Shown one piece after another: positions 35,580 to 48,132 of a stretch of DNA of 64,000 nucleotides. Below the pieces are notes generated by a model. That model did not search any database, was not told the origin of the DNA, and saw only the letters and a program-made list of their open reading frames with translations. Origin of the DNA: Cryptomeria japonica (lineage: Eukaryota; Streptophyta; Pinopsida; Cupressales; Cupressaceae); NCBI RefSeq assembly GCF_030272615.1, contig NC_081405.1, positions 573,841,252 through 573,905,251 of the forward strand. Reading direction: 5' to 3'. The translations under genes and the position numbers were made by a program. The first letter of the stretch is position 1. Each line of letters begins with the position of its first letter.

Positions 35580-36560
35580 TTCAGAGTCTTGGGTTTCTGA
35601 GATCCTGATCCCCTTTCATTTATTTGTAGGCTTGATTCTCGATACTCTGAGATCCTAGAACCTTGGGTTCTTGTTGTTTTTTTCCCATCATCCCTTCGGA
35701 GTTCCAAAACTCTATAGTTCCAAGGTCTTTTAATCCCAAAACTTCAGGATCCTGAAACTCCGAGGCGTGCCTCAATTCGTGCACTATCATGGGGATATAA
35801 ATAGCCCTTCTTAGGGTTTTCATGCTCATTTTCATGCTCAAGCCTCCCATAACTCCTCTCCTCTCGATGATCACATGAACTTTCGACATGCTTCATGTAT
35901 TTCTTGCTTACTGTTTTGGTTGGTTTTCCTTTTCCTTGCCTTTTGTTTTTTTTAGTTTCTCTTGATTGGCTTTTCCTTTCCTTTCTATTTTGGGTTTAGC
36001 TTAGGGTTATTCTTTTTTTCAGTAATTCGATGTTTTGGCAGTTAGGGCTTCCTTTGAGTTTCGGCATTCAAGGATCTTAGGGTCTTGAGATCTTGGCCTG
36101 TTGGCCTATCTGTTACTTTGGAAGCCATAATCTCGGGATCCTACAGTCCTTCTCCTTTTTCTTTTGGTTTGCATTTGTTCCACTCTAGAACTTTGGGTTA
36201 CTGAGATTCTTGAGAGTCGCCTTAAATTCCATTTTTGGAATCCCGAGCTCCCAAGATTCCAGAGGGGTGTCTTACCCCATGTTTTCCTAACTTCAAAGCC
36301 CATGATTCTCGGGGTCCCAAAGTCACTCTAGGTGGTCGTTTTATCTGCTATAGAACCTCAGGTTCCTAGGATTCTGAAGTGTCACCCCAAGCGTGTCTCT
36401 ACTTACTCACTGCTTCATGATTGCGGGATCATAAAGTAGTGAGCTTTGTCACTGACCCTCACCTTAGAACCCCAGAACCCCAAGATTTTGAGATGAGTTC
36501 CTTGTAAGGTTTCCCCAACTTTAGAACCCTAGATCTCTGGTATCCTGAAGTCTTGCTACT
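35580..36560 (+). repeat. Cluster of GATCCTG-AAACTCC-type motifs, copy 2, with a TATA box
   Basis: Variants of GRGATYCTGRAACTCC occur near 35610, 35648, 35745, 36128, 36200, 36370 and 36535. A GGGATATAAATAGCCC TATA box lies near 35793. This looks like the U3/promoter part of an LTR or leader for the ORF that starts at 36613. Confidence 0.45.
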
Positions 36561-36612
36561 TGTAAATAAGAATTTCTAATGAAGAATTATAAGACACTAA
36601 CTATGTACCCTT

Positions 36613-39600
36613 TTGTTTAGTTTGAAGAATTTTGATGGAAATATCAGCCACTCCAAGAAAAAGACCATGATTGAGTTGAAGCTTGAAAAGGACCCTGTGA
36701 TGATGAAATATCAATACCAAGGACAAAGCCTGGTCTCCAAGATAGAAAATAAAATACAATGGATCACAGATATAGAAATAGGACACATTGAGTTGGACAT
36801 AATTAAGAAGGAAATGACTCAATAAAACCTTAAGGCAACATATAGGAGAATCAAGAGGTTTGAGCTTGTGGAAGCCACAGTCTTTCCTCAAGCAGTGCAG
36901 TCTTCAGAGTTAATAATGTAAATAGCTCAACACCATGAAAAAGTTTCTAGGAAGTGTACAGACACCAAAGGAAATGTAGTTGTTGATCTCTCAACTGAGA
37001 TGCTCGCTGTGACCTTCAGTATTCTCAAATTGATAAGGTCCTCTAGACAACTGAAGATGAATCCATCCAAAGTTTAATAAGAATGTTGCATATAACAGGT
37101 GCCATATAAATGAGGTGTGTCTTAGTGAGCTAAGAAAATCAAGGTGAAAGACTATAGACAACATTCTAAGAGCCAATTTTAAAGATGTGCAAATGGACCT
37201 AATCATCATGCTTTGTCGAGCCTTTGGCAAAGAATACTAATGACACTATCATTTGTGGATGTTCCACTACATACACACCATCCTTTTAGAGAAGGAGTAT
37301 TTGGACTAGGCACAAATTGTGTCCAATAATATTCATGAGAAAATGTGTAATGTATTGCAGACAAATAAGTTCTTTATTAATTATTATATAATATGGGTAG
37401 TGGCTAGAAGTATAATCTACCCTAGATTTAATACTAATGGCAGACCAGGAGAAGCACCAGGGGATAAGAAAATTTGGGAGTTCTACACCCAACTGCCTAT
37501 CCAATAGGCTAAAAAACACTTTAAAAGGATCAATTATGCCTTTATTTATGCATTAATTTGTAGATTGATAGATGATGTGGGATATTGACTATCCCCCAAG
37601 GCAATGGCTTTAATACAAGAATGAGGAACCTGGTTCCTCCAAAACCGAAGGTCCACATATATTTGGCTAAGTGGATTCACAGGTAAGCTTCCTCTGCTTC
37701 TAGGCTACTCCAACAATAGAAATATTCTCATGGAATATGAAAGAAAAATAGTTGGGGTCTAGTCTCTTATGACTCTTAAACACAAAATGGGGGTGTCATT
37801 CCCAATTGTCCTAGAACATTATAAAATTCATAATATACAAACTAAAAAGATAGTCATCCATGAATTGAAAGATCTATGCCTTAGATAGTTTGACTATGCA
37901 TAAAATAGATATGACCTATTTGGAAAACTCAAAGAAATGATGTTGGTATCATATGAATGGAACACACTTGCATTAGAGGACTTTTGGGTAGGCATGAAAG
38001 ATACCTTCGAGGCTAGGAAAAGAGGATTCTACAAATTAATGGCTACTCCAGAAAAATAATTTAAAGTAGAGGCAAATATCCCAAATGATTTCAGAGATGA
38101 TAGGGTGATCATCAACCCAACCTATGATGAAACAATGGTAGACCAAAGACTCTCTCCCTAATAAGATTGTCAGAGAAGGATAATGTGGAGCTTGATATTG
38201 TCTTTGAGAAATTTGTTGAGAGAAAAAGCAATGGCTCATTCTTAGGCTCTGACCTAGTAGTTCTAAAGAAAATAAGAAGGGTAAGGATATGGGTAATCTC
38301 CAATCAATAGCTACCAAGGACTATGTAAGGAGAATAAGGTATAAATATTGGAAGAACACACTAGTATATCAAGAAGCTGGTATGCTTGCCATTGGTAGAG
38401 AAGAATTGATGAACTATCTAGATGAAAAGATGATGGAGTCTCAACTCCTATAAATAATAGCCAAACATGACATAACAACTAGGTTACTCATGGTGCCACA
38501 AGCGTCAGTCACACCCATTGTGCCTATAATTGGCATTGTTTTGGGGGAGGGCACATCATAGGCATGAGATTCCAAAGATCCTACTCCTTCCACCCAAGTT
38601 CCTTTAGCAACCACTATACTAGTGCAAGAGAGAGTGATTGTTCACAATATTGAATTAGACTCAGAGGAGGATGATGAGCCTATCTCTACAATACTCTATA
38701 GGAAAAAAAAATATACCATGCAAAGGCAAGCTGTCTTTGAATAGGTTTTAAATGAAGGAGTGTTGGAACAAGTTCTTATTGCCTCCCAAAGTGAGAAACT
38801 TTCTCAAAAACTAGTCGATGAGCCAATGAACCAACTAGTAGAAATCACCCAAACGTAGGTGTATGATGTGCAGGTGGAAAACCATGGAGATGGATGAGCA
38901 GGATGAACGAATTGTACTCACCCCTCAGGACCAAGAACAACTTCTCAAATGATTGGAGGGAGGCAAATAAAAGAAACAAGATGAAGCAAATAAAGAAGCC
39001 TTCGAGTAAGAGGTGGGAGAAAAATTAGAATAGTTTGCCAAGCAACAACAAAAATATTATGAACAAGTGCTTCAAAGAAACTTATCTCAACTAATTTCAC
39101 AACCCCACCACTCCATGAAACACCTGTAGGAAAGAAGTATGAGAAATAATAATAAGTAGATAAGGGGTAGCAAGAGGGTGAAGAAGAGCAATAACAACAA
39201 TTGGAAGCCCATATGGTAACTACCCAAGTTACCACACAAGGTGAGAAACTAGATTCCAACATGCCATAATGGTTGAATTTGAACTTTCAAAAGAAGAAGA
39301 AGCTTTTTTTTTCTAAGCATTACCTTGCAAGAAGTAATTTCCCAGCCACCAAGGAGAACCAAAAGGGCTAAAAATCTCCACCATCTTTCAAGAAGTGACT
39401 TAGGGGATGTAATAGCTAGTGTAGCTACTTTGGTGTAGGGTGCAAAAGGTGAAAATTAGGCATCCCCAAGGTACCAAGTCACTCGAGTAAACCCTGGTAA
39501 ACAAACTAAATGGGGGGAGATAGCCTCCTTGGATTCTCTAACCACCATGATAAAAAAAATAATAGAGATAGAGCATAGATCCAAGAAAGAGGTCAAGGCT

Positions 39601-40404
39601 CAGCTATGACAATATAAAAAATTGCTCATTGAAATGTCAAAACCATTGGATTCAAAGCCTGGTGACACCCTACCTTCCACCTCAACACTCCCCCAAGAAT
39701 ATGTTAGAGAATTATATGAAATGAGGAAAATGGCAACTACTATTAAGACTTAGACAGGATATTAGTTGAGCAAAGTGAAAATGTTCTTATAGGAAACTAT
39801 GGAGATATATGAAGATGCTCACCTCCTTGAGAAGGGCCTCAACCTTCATTCCATACAATCGGAGGCTCAATCCAATATGTTTTCAAATCAAGATAAGGTA
39901 CTAAGGAAGATCACGGTGTTGGGAAGCACATAGTTAGAAAAGAAGATATACTAGGAGGAGAGGACTTTAGTAGTGTACAAACCTACATTGATATTCTAGA
40001 GCTAAAGGTAGATATGATAGATCAGTGTAGAGATAAGGTGATAAAGGAACATCTATCCTTCTTCACCTTGCTCGATAATTATGAATAATAAGTGACAAAA
40101 GTACTAGACAAGTATGAAAAGGATGCAATGCAATTAGGTGCACTTGACCAGGGATTGGTCTTCAAGCAATGTGAAACATATATTGTTGAATACTCCTCTC
40201 TAGCCATTAAATTTGATATCACAATTGTGGATAGATACATGCACCTAGTTAGATATCCAATCCTACCAAGCTACAAAAATAATGCATAGTTTGGTCGATA
40301 AGATAGAAGAGGTAAGAGAAATTTTAAGGGTTTCAAAATTCCAGATTGAGTATGTGCCTGATAAACCATCTACCTCGATAGAATATTACATGGGGAACCA
40401 TTGA
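36613..40404 (+). pseudogene. Large decayed ORF of element D (about 1,264 codons), unknown function
   Basis: The frame begins at ATG 36613, and the final stop TGA (40402-40404) is in the same frame, giving a nominal 1,264 codons, but several stops and compensating frameshifts lie between. Readable pieces include 36613-36825, a block at 37319-37507 with FFINYYIIWVVARSIIYP and FYTQLP, an acidic NIELDSEEDDEP block near 38650, and a C-terminal piece at 40092-40289. The 37.3-kb block resembles in layout the SFKYGSLLVC...FYVQ block of element B ORF2. No protease, integrase or RT motif was seen. A polypurine tract follows 7 bp after the stop, so this ORF takes the place of pol. Confidence 0.45.
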
Positions 40405-40410
40405 AGCTAT

Positions 40411-40418
40411 AAGGGGGG
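40411..40418 (+). promoter_or_regulatory. Polypurine tract of element D
   Basis: AAGGGGGG lies directly after the ORF stop. The LTR should start just after it. Confidence 0.5.
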
Positions 40419-41429
40419 TAGATAACAAATAGGAATTTGACTCATAGTGTGCTCCTATTACCATAAAGAGGAAAGGTATAATCGTGGTTGTGACTATAGT
40501 TTTAATAACAGCCTAAAATTACACTTGTGTGAAATGTCACTACCAAAAAGAACAACCCACGTGGGGATTCTATATGCTAGTGCATCTGGAGAAGACTGGT
40601 TATTCGCATGTGTGTAGTGTTAGTTGAGTGAGGTTATAAACCAGTGACTTGCATGTCAACTGCAACCTCCACCATTTAGTAACTAAGTCATACGCTTAGT
40701 CTATTTGTAGAATGTAGGGAGCAAGATACTATAAATATAATGAATCAAGCAATTTTGACGGTCCAAAAATTGAATATAGGAGGCCATAATTAGGATTTCA
40801 TTTACAATATTTTCATCTCTAGAATTTTAAATTTCAAACTTTTTGGAACTCTCTCAGTATTAGTGCTCATTGGTACGTTTATTTCATAATTAATCAATAC
40901 AAGTTTCTTCATGGATTGCATGTTTCATGTTTCATGATCTTTGTTGAATGAAGTTGGTATTTATTTGATCTAATATCTTCTCTCATTCTAGATAGCATAA
41001 TTGTTTTGAATATTGTGGTTTTCATTATCATGGTGTGTGAAGTTGTTAATTATCTCTTTCTACATGTAAGATGGTAGACTCTTCATGTAGATGGAAGTTT
41101 CACATGTTTCTATCTAGTCTATTACTGATAATATCTGGTTATTTGAAGTATTTATTTCAATTTTAATAATCTTACACAGTTATGTTTCTTTCTTTCTCAC
41201 TCCTAATATCTTTTTTATTTTATTTCTAATTGGATCTGCGTGAGTTTTCTCTACAACCAACTTACCACCTTGACTGAACAACTCATGTGAACCCTGAGTT
41301 ACCCTTATGCATTTGTTACCCAACAAAGAGGACCCTGGGGAGTGTGGATTTCATGATCCTTTCTCTTTTTAGGAGAGGCTCTGCTTCCCAAATCCTGCAT
41401 GTTAGGTGAGTATAAAAGGACCATCAACA
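40419..41429 (+). repeat. Putative 3' LTR of element D
   Basis: The segment lies between the polypurine tract and the CCATCAACA end of the insert. It contains a CTATAAATATAATG TATA box (about 40729-40742). Its start (TAGATAAC) does not match the left end of the insert. Confidence 0.4.
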
Positions 41430-42060
41430 AGACCTTACACCATTTCTTTTATTTGTAGAGTAATAAGATTCTTAATATTTAAATGCCCATACTTTTTGTG
41501 CCATAGCTCTTTAGTGGACATAAAGTTTATACAAACCTCCTATTTGTATTCCTTTAACAATCACATTTCAATGATCCTTCATATCCTTTACTTGGCAAAT
41601 TGTCTTAAAAAACTCAACTTTTAGACCTTGATCAGTAATAGTTGAAATTGAAATATTTTTTTTTTTAAATTCTTGGAACATACATTACATTAGAAAAATT
41701 CTTTTCATATCTAGTATATAGTTACATACTTATTTTACCATATCCTTTTATTTAATGAGACCTATATCTCCTAAATAGATCTTAGTACCATAATTTTTCT
41801 CATAAAAACTTGTAAGCGAATTTTTATGACATGATGTATGAATTGATACCCCTGAATTTATAAACTACTTATTACACTCATACATTTTAGCTCAAAGAGA
41901 AATATTATAAATAAAAAATTCAAATCATGACTTGGTTATTAATTACTACTTAACTCATCCTCACCATTTACATAATTGCCTTAATATTTCTTATTTTTAC
42001 ACTCATTATTCTTCTTTTTTCAACATTCATAAACATAATGCCCAAAATTTATTACAACAA
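41430..42060 (-). pseudogene. Copia zinc knuckle, protease and GAG-pre-integrase of element E
   Basis: The minus strand reads in order: a degenerate knuckle (GHYVYEC near 42030, with a 1-bp shift), a protease block with NSGVSIHTSCH (about 41860-41820, the usual Asp-Ser-Gly changed to Asn-Ser-Gly), FTSF.EK and LGD, then VMYVPRI, SISTITDQGLKVEFF, GGLYKL and a KYGHLN block (near 41490). This is the standard copia series between gag and integrase. It continues upstream at 47560-47832 and downstream at 29843. Confidence 0.8.
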
Positions 42061-42063
42061 TTA

Positions 42064-45000
42064 CTATTATCATGATGGATTGCACCCGTGAAGCTAAGTA
42101 TAAAACCCAACAATCCTGTGAAACATGGGAATACTTTCCGCCCTTTGGGTTGCCTAGGTGAAAGTGGACCTCTGGGTTATAGGCCAGCTTTTTATATGAT
42201 GAATATCATGCAAACTGATTTCTATTGAGAAAAAGGATAGAGGGAATACTAAAATTGAACCTATCCTACAAGGTGATGTACCACACGTTCTTTCTGAGAC
42301 CTGCAACCTGCTTAACTCACAAAATCCTTCAAGTAGTAGACTTCAATCACTCACAACTCAACTAAAGATGTGATGCATCAATATTTTATAGAAAGGATTG
42401 AATTTAGAGCTTTCCTGAAGTAAAACAATTGTTTTCACAACTAAAAACTTACTAAAATTAGCTAGCACAATCTATAAACTGCACCTATCATGTAATTGCT
42501 CACACCAATCATATTTGAAAGAGACATAATTCAAGGATTTATGTAAAAATCACAATAATAACATCAAATAATTCATATAACAATACTATCCTTGAGCGTG
42601 AAAGAGACCAAAATCAGTCTGCAATCATGTTGAGGAAAGAAAGAACTAAAAAATAACATCAAATAATAATAACTTCAAATAATTCATCCATAACAATTCA
42701 TCAAGGAAATATGAGCTACAATACTGTCCTTGAGTGTGAAAGAGACCAAAATCAGTCTGCAATCATGTTGAGGAAAGAAAGAACTAAAAAATAATATAAG
42801 AGAGGAGAGACTTTATAGAAAAGTCTTGAGAGGAGAAAACACTAAATATAGATGGGCTTTGTATTTGGCTTAGCTCTTCAAAAATATGCAAGTGATCTTC
42901 TCTAGGTTGAATTTTCCCCAAAAGAATGCATAACTTCTCCAAATTTAGTGTTTGTGAGCTAAAAATAGCTCCTTAATTTATGGTACATAGAAGTGGAACA
43001 CCCTCTGATGCATGCCTACTATAAATAGTCTCAGACAAACACTCCCATCTCTAAAATTTGCATGGCTGTATAGATGCTCTATTTTTAATAATTAATATAA
43101 TTTTATTAAAATAATTAAAAAAATTGTTGTCATAAATTTATATTAAGTATTAATGAACTTTTATAATTTTATTAAAAGAGCTAATAAAACTATATTAAGA
43201 TTTTAATAAAAATAATTTAAAATAACTTTTATTAAGATATTTAATACAATTATCTTAATTAAAGCTATTTTAAATATTTTTACATTTAATAAAAGCTTTC
43301 TACATTACTTATTTTTAACATAAACCCTTTTTTATGAGGGTCACACCCATAGCCTAGGTCACAAGACTTAAAAAAGTTTTGACCATGACATACATTACAT
43401 GTATCATTTGTTTTCTTAAAGAAAAAAATAATAAAGAAATCCCATTTGATGAATCTAGGGCATGCAAAGTAGAAGAAGTGTGAAACTCTAAAAACACTCA
43501 TTCTTTCATTTTACATTTTGTTGTCTTCTTGAAGAAGACTCCTTTCTGGTAGCCATCATGCACATGGTTTTTTATTTACTTGAACTAGAACTGAGACTAG
43601 GATTTGAAGGCTCGAACATGGTCTTCTTCAACCGGGTATGCATTGGTCCTCTCCTCTTTCATGTCATTGTCATTTTTGTAGAAGCTCTTGTTTTAAGACA
43701 TGCATATATAAAGGGCTTTTATGAGCTTTAAGGAAAGATATCTCCTATCTCCTTGATGGTATCGTATCTCAGTGTGTTGTCATTTTTTACTTAGCATTGT
43801 TTTAAAATCTTTTTGAAAGATGATTTCTCATATAGTCACAGTGATGGAGGCTCTATTGTACATGACCGTGTTTTTTGATCAAAAACTTAGTTGTGTTTTT
43901 TTATCACAAGGAATATCTTTTGACATCTCTTACTCTTTGAAGACTGAACATGATGCGAAGGCTTTCTGTAATCGTCAATCTTGGAATTTTTTCACAAATT
44001 TTCCCTTTGACAAGGCCTAACAACATTTCAAGTTGTTGATTGTGAAAGATATTCCTTTAACTCAGGACACTTTTATATTGGATTGATGTCAGGCCTTTAT
44101 CTCTGTATACTATTCTGATAGTAAGGCATCGTATCAATATGCTTTGTTATGGATGCTAGAAAGGCATCATATCAATATGCTTTGTTATTGTACATGCACT
44201 TATTTCTATGTTATTTTCTATATAATGACCTACTCCCAATCTTGATCATCTGAGGATGCTACAGTTCTATCTTGAGAATTGGTTTGATGCAATGTACAAT
44301 AGTATCTTTGACAAGAAACCTCTATCCTTATTTATTGTGAAATGAATGTGCCCTTCTATCATAATAGCACATAGTCATAATGATTACTATTTCCATGGAA
44401 TCATTGTCAAATGCTTGTGATTGTTGTGTTCTTTGCATTGCCCTATTACTCGGATTTTGACTGTGCTTTAGATGTCATGTTATCACTGTGATCTTTGATA
44501 GCTCTTTGTCTTTTACTGCTCTATGAAGACATGTATAATTGTAATCCTATAAATGATGAGGTTCTCATCTATAGTTCCAAATATTTGAACCCCAATATTA
44601 TTTGGTGCAATTAATTTATATACTTTCCTTGAATTGAGGTAGCTGTGTCTTGAAGGTCTTCTCCTTCCTTTAATTATTGTATTTTTTAATAGTAATATAT
44701 CTATATGGTAGTTACTTTATTCTCACCTACCCATCTTAGGCTACAACCCTATCAATCTCTCTATTGACTGTCTGTGGTAGCTATGATAGTGCATTTTTCT
44801 ATTCTGGATAGAAATTACTCTGCTCTTTGTTTTGTTAATATCTGCTTGTATTGAAAGATGATTCTTCTCCATTAGATTCTTGAAAATTGGTCACACACTA
44901 TTTTTATGAATTTGACAGTATATTCAAACATTTTCCAAGTTCTTTTGCTACTATGAACTATATTATTAGACCCATTGACTATAATCACCTTTACAGTTAC

Positions 45001-47552
45001 TATTTTATTCCTTGACAATGGTCAGAAGGCTCTATGACTGTGTTATGGATGCTTTTTAAGGATCATGCCACTAAATATGCATTTAAGGTATTTTACCTTT
45101 GATTCATGGATAACACTAGGATTGCATTGTAATCTTCATTACAAAGCCTTGACTTCTCTTTAGCTTATTTTGACTTCTCTGTCACAATCTTAAAGCATTT
45201 AATGATATTTGAATTGTTACATGTATCTTACCATGTTTTTTTCTTTATGTTAACATTGAGAATTGTATCTTGAGCTAAATTTTCTTGTGACTATAATACT
45301 TGTTATCATTTAATGTCATCTTCAAATAACTTGCAACCTTATAATATGAATAGTAAGTCCCATGCTACTATGTATCCTTTACTCTTTTATTTGGTAAGCT
45401 CATTGTTATAATGATTGTCAATGTATTTGAAGGTTGTTCTTGTTGTCATTGATTTTGACCTTTGGCTCTCATTGATGATTGCTCTATACACTTAATAACA
45501 TTTTTCCTATACTAGGGACTGATATTATTGTCAATAAGGCTGGACTTATTTTTTGGTTGTGGATGCATCTCTTTATGCTGCCTCTAATCACTGCTCATCA
45601 TGTCTTATTACCATGAATCTTCATGCATAGAGACCTTAGTGTCTTCTCATGGCTCTGTTATTATGATCTCTCCTATCTTTTATTTTGATAAATGATGATG
45701 AATATCATTTCATGTGATCAGTATCAGTGTCTTTACAACTCTCAATTGCCTTGAATGTCCTTGACAAGATTAATGAAGTACACTATTATATTCTTTCTTA
45801 TACCTTAACAAGATGCAATGGTGACTGAAAATAATTTATGCACTATCATTGGACTATTATATCTGAGATACTTTTGTGACTGTGTCTCATCATTGTTCCT
45901 GACACTATCCTTATCTTGTCATGATTTGCCTATATTTTTTCTTCTTAACAATAGATAGCGACCTCTAAGATCATTGTTTATGATCGTTGTTTTGATATAC
46001 CATATAGATTCTCTTTTAATCATGGTCTTAGCTATGACTAAGTTGTTGTCATTTGATGCTACTGTATTCTGACAATTCTTGCCACTTCATAAACCCACTT
46101 TGTTGGTTGTGAGTGCATCTATTATGCATTCATCTTCATGGAGGGTATTCTCTTTAACTATCTTGTCCACTGTATCCTTTAACTTTTGTCAACCTATTTG
46201 TAATATAGTGAGATACTCTGTTAATACTCTAGGCCTATTGACTATAACTTCCTAAGGTTACTGTGTTGTTTTGAATCTCATGCCTCTTCACTATTCTAAC
46301 TCATTGGTAATCTTTGTTTGGTCATTGCGTTTAGGTTTTGACAGTGGTAAGTATTTTGTATTCTTATTGCCCCTAGTTAGGGCTTCCTCTATTCTTTCCA
46401 ATGTTGGCTACCATTGCTCTAGGATGGTATATTTCCTTGCTAAGAGGGTAGTTAGTATTGAGAACCACTTCTCTATAGTATTCATGACTGCATCTTGTTG
46501 GTAAATGACTGTATATTGATCCAAGGTTGTGTCTAGTGCTTTATTATCATCAAACCTTCACTATTATTTTGTCATTCACTCCTTATCACTTATTACTACT
46601 ACAGGGGCCTTTATCTGTGTCAAATCAAAAGCATAATAGACCACTACTCTTGTGACTGACTTTCATCTTGATGTTAATAGGGCTCTCTCCTATGATGAGT
46701 TGTTATTATTATTCTAAGACCCTATTGGGGTTGTCTGATCGTTTAATATGCTAGTATGGTTCCATTAGACACAAGCACATCATTCATAATAGTGATCCTG
46801 AAAGTTTCACTATTGTGAATGATGAGTCCCTACTCAATGAAGCAATATTGACATATTAGCATGCTAAGCTCAACCCTTATGGGAGCCACATTCTACACCA
46901 CATGCTTAAATATTGAATCATGATAAATCAATGATGAATTAGGCACCTGTTCCTTCACAATGAACAATCAACTTAGCTTGAAAATAAGGATTATTCCTTC
47001 TATTGATGATTTGATCTCCATTATGCATACTTGATCTTGATTAATTGTATATAGCTGATATGACTGGATTGAATTGGTAACTCATAGGTTTAAGTTATTC
47101 AGTTGTTGATAACATGTGATGAGATTTTATATTCCAAGCTCTTAATAAATCTCTTAAGATTTTGTAGGTATACTTGGAGCTAGGAGATGAAGGGTTGATT
47201 CTAGAAAGAAGATAAAGAAGAGTTGAATATAGAGGATCAACCTTCAACCCTTAACAGGCAATGTAGGATATGAAATTTCATTATATATTTTTCTCTTCCT
47301 ATCTTCAGTTGTATATCTTTCTCTCTATGAATGCTTAAATATTAAAACAATCTTGTATGTTTCTCCATATAATGCAACAATATTATGCAATTTTGATGAA
47401 TTTTGTTATGAACTTTGGATAATATATTGAATTGTGTTTGATATGTTTCATTTCAAATAACACTGAATCAGCATTGAATACATTTACATTTCACCATTAA
47501 TAACAATAACTACTCCAAGTCTACCAATTTGAGCAGTGTGCAAAAATTGGTA
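42064..47552. mobile_element. Unidentified 5.5-kb insert between gag and zinc knuckle of element E
   Basis: The copia gag stops at about 47560 and its zinc knuckle resumes at about 42055, so about 5.5 kb was inserted. ACAATTA occurs at both edges (42057-42063 and 47553-47559) and is a candidate 7-bp target duplication. The right end has a TACCAATTT...AAATTGGTA inverted repeat (47522-47552). No TG...CA termini and no coding domain were found. A 49-bp word at 46858-46906 links it, inverted, to the composite insert at 30856. Confidence 0.45.
42581..42795 (+). repeat. Near-identical 77-bp direct duplication, 138 bp apart
   Basis: CAATACTRTCCTTGAGYGTG starts both copies (42581-42657 and 42719-42795), and they continue through a shared TGCAATCATGTTGAGG block. 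High identity suggests it is recent relative to its surroundings. Confidence 0.85.
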
Positions 47553-47559
47553 ACAATTA

Positions 47560-47832
47560 AAATTTCTATTTTTCATTACATTTGATTTGTATGATGCCCC
47601 TTCTTGATACCTTTTGTCCTCTTTATACCTTTGCTTATCAAATTTACCTCATTTGTTCTTTGACCATTTATTTCATTTGGATAGCTTCTTGTCTTTTCTT
47701 GCCAAAGCTAAATCTACACTGTGAATTTTTTGGTCCATATGTTTCTACCTCTCTTCTTCTTATAGCAGGATACCTACCAGATTCTCAATAAAAAAGATAA
47801 TTTATCCTTTGCAATCAAACTAGTAATGAAGA
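47560..47832 (-). pseudogene. Copia gag, C-terminal half of element E
   Basis: On the minus strand the frame continues from the LINE target site with an AKDKL....ENLVGILL.EEER block, then a Lys/Arg-rich stretch leading to NRNFNC. This is the usual end of a copia gag (UBN2 type) before its zinc knuckle. The N-terminal half lies across the LINE at 53937. Confidence 0.7.
47815..47832. repeat. Left target-site duplication of the LINE
   Basis: TCAAACTAGTAATGAAGA, identical to 53919-53936. Confidence 0.92.
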
Positions 47833-48132
47833 TAATTATAAAGGATGGCGAATAGGGGAGCGATGCACGTGAGGGCCTAGTACAACCCACGACCTTCATG
47901 AAGGCTCAACGACCTTGCATGTGGCCTTTTTTGGTAGTCCTGTCTGTGGTTTGGTGTGTAGAGTGTGGGCTTTGAGTTTATAAGGTGTGGTTGTGGAAAG
48001 TTGGGGGGGGCGACTGGGGTTTTGTGCTGGCTTTTTTTTTTATCTGTGTTCTTTGGCTCTCTTCTCAGCTAGTTTTTCGCTTTCTCATTTTGGGGTGGTT
48101 GGCTTTGGGGTGTTTTCTTTTTTCTTTTTTCC

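Larger units (their letters stand above)
29844..41429 (+). mobile_element. Composite 11.6-kb LTR-type insert in element E, carrying pol-less element D
   Basis: The insert begins TGTTATGCTC after AGACT and ends CCATCAACA before AGACC. It interrupts the GAG-pre-integrase region of element E, and both sides of that domain fit together. It contains a large decayed plus-strand ORF (36613-40404), a polypurine tract (40411-40418) and an LTR-like end (40419-41429). The bases after the polypurine tract do not match the TGTTATGC left end, so the two ends are not an obvious LTR pair. The 30.2-35.5 kb part may be a further insert. No pol motif was found anywhere in it. Confidence 0.5.

Noticed and set aside
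43800-46900. Possible degenerate tandem array based on recurring TTGACTATAA and ATGATTG words
   Set aside because: No consistent period could be found by eye; low-complexity T-rich sequence explains it.
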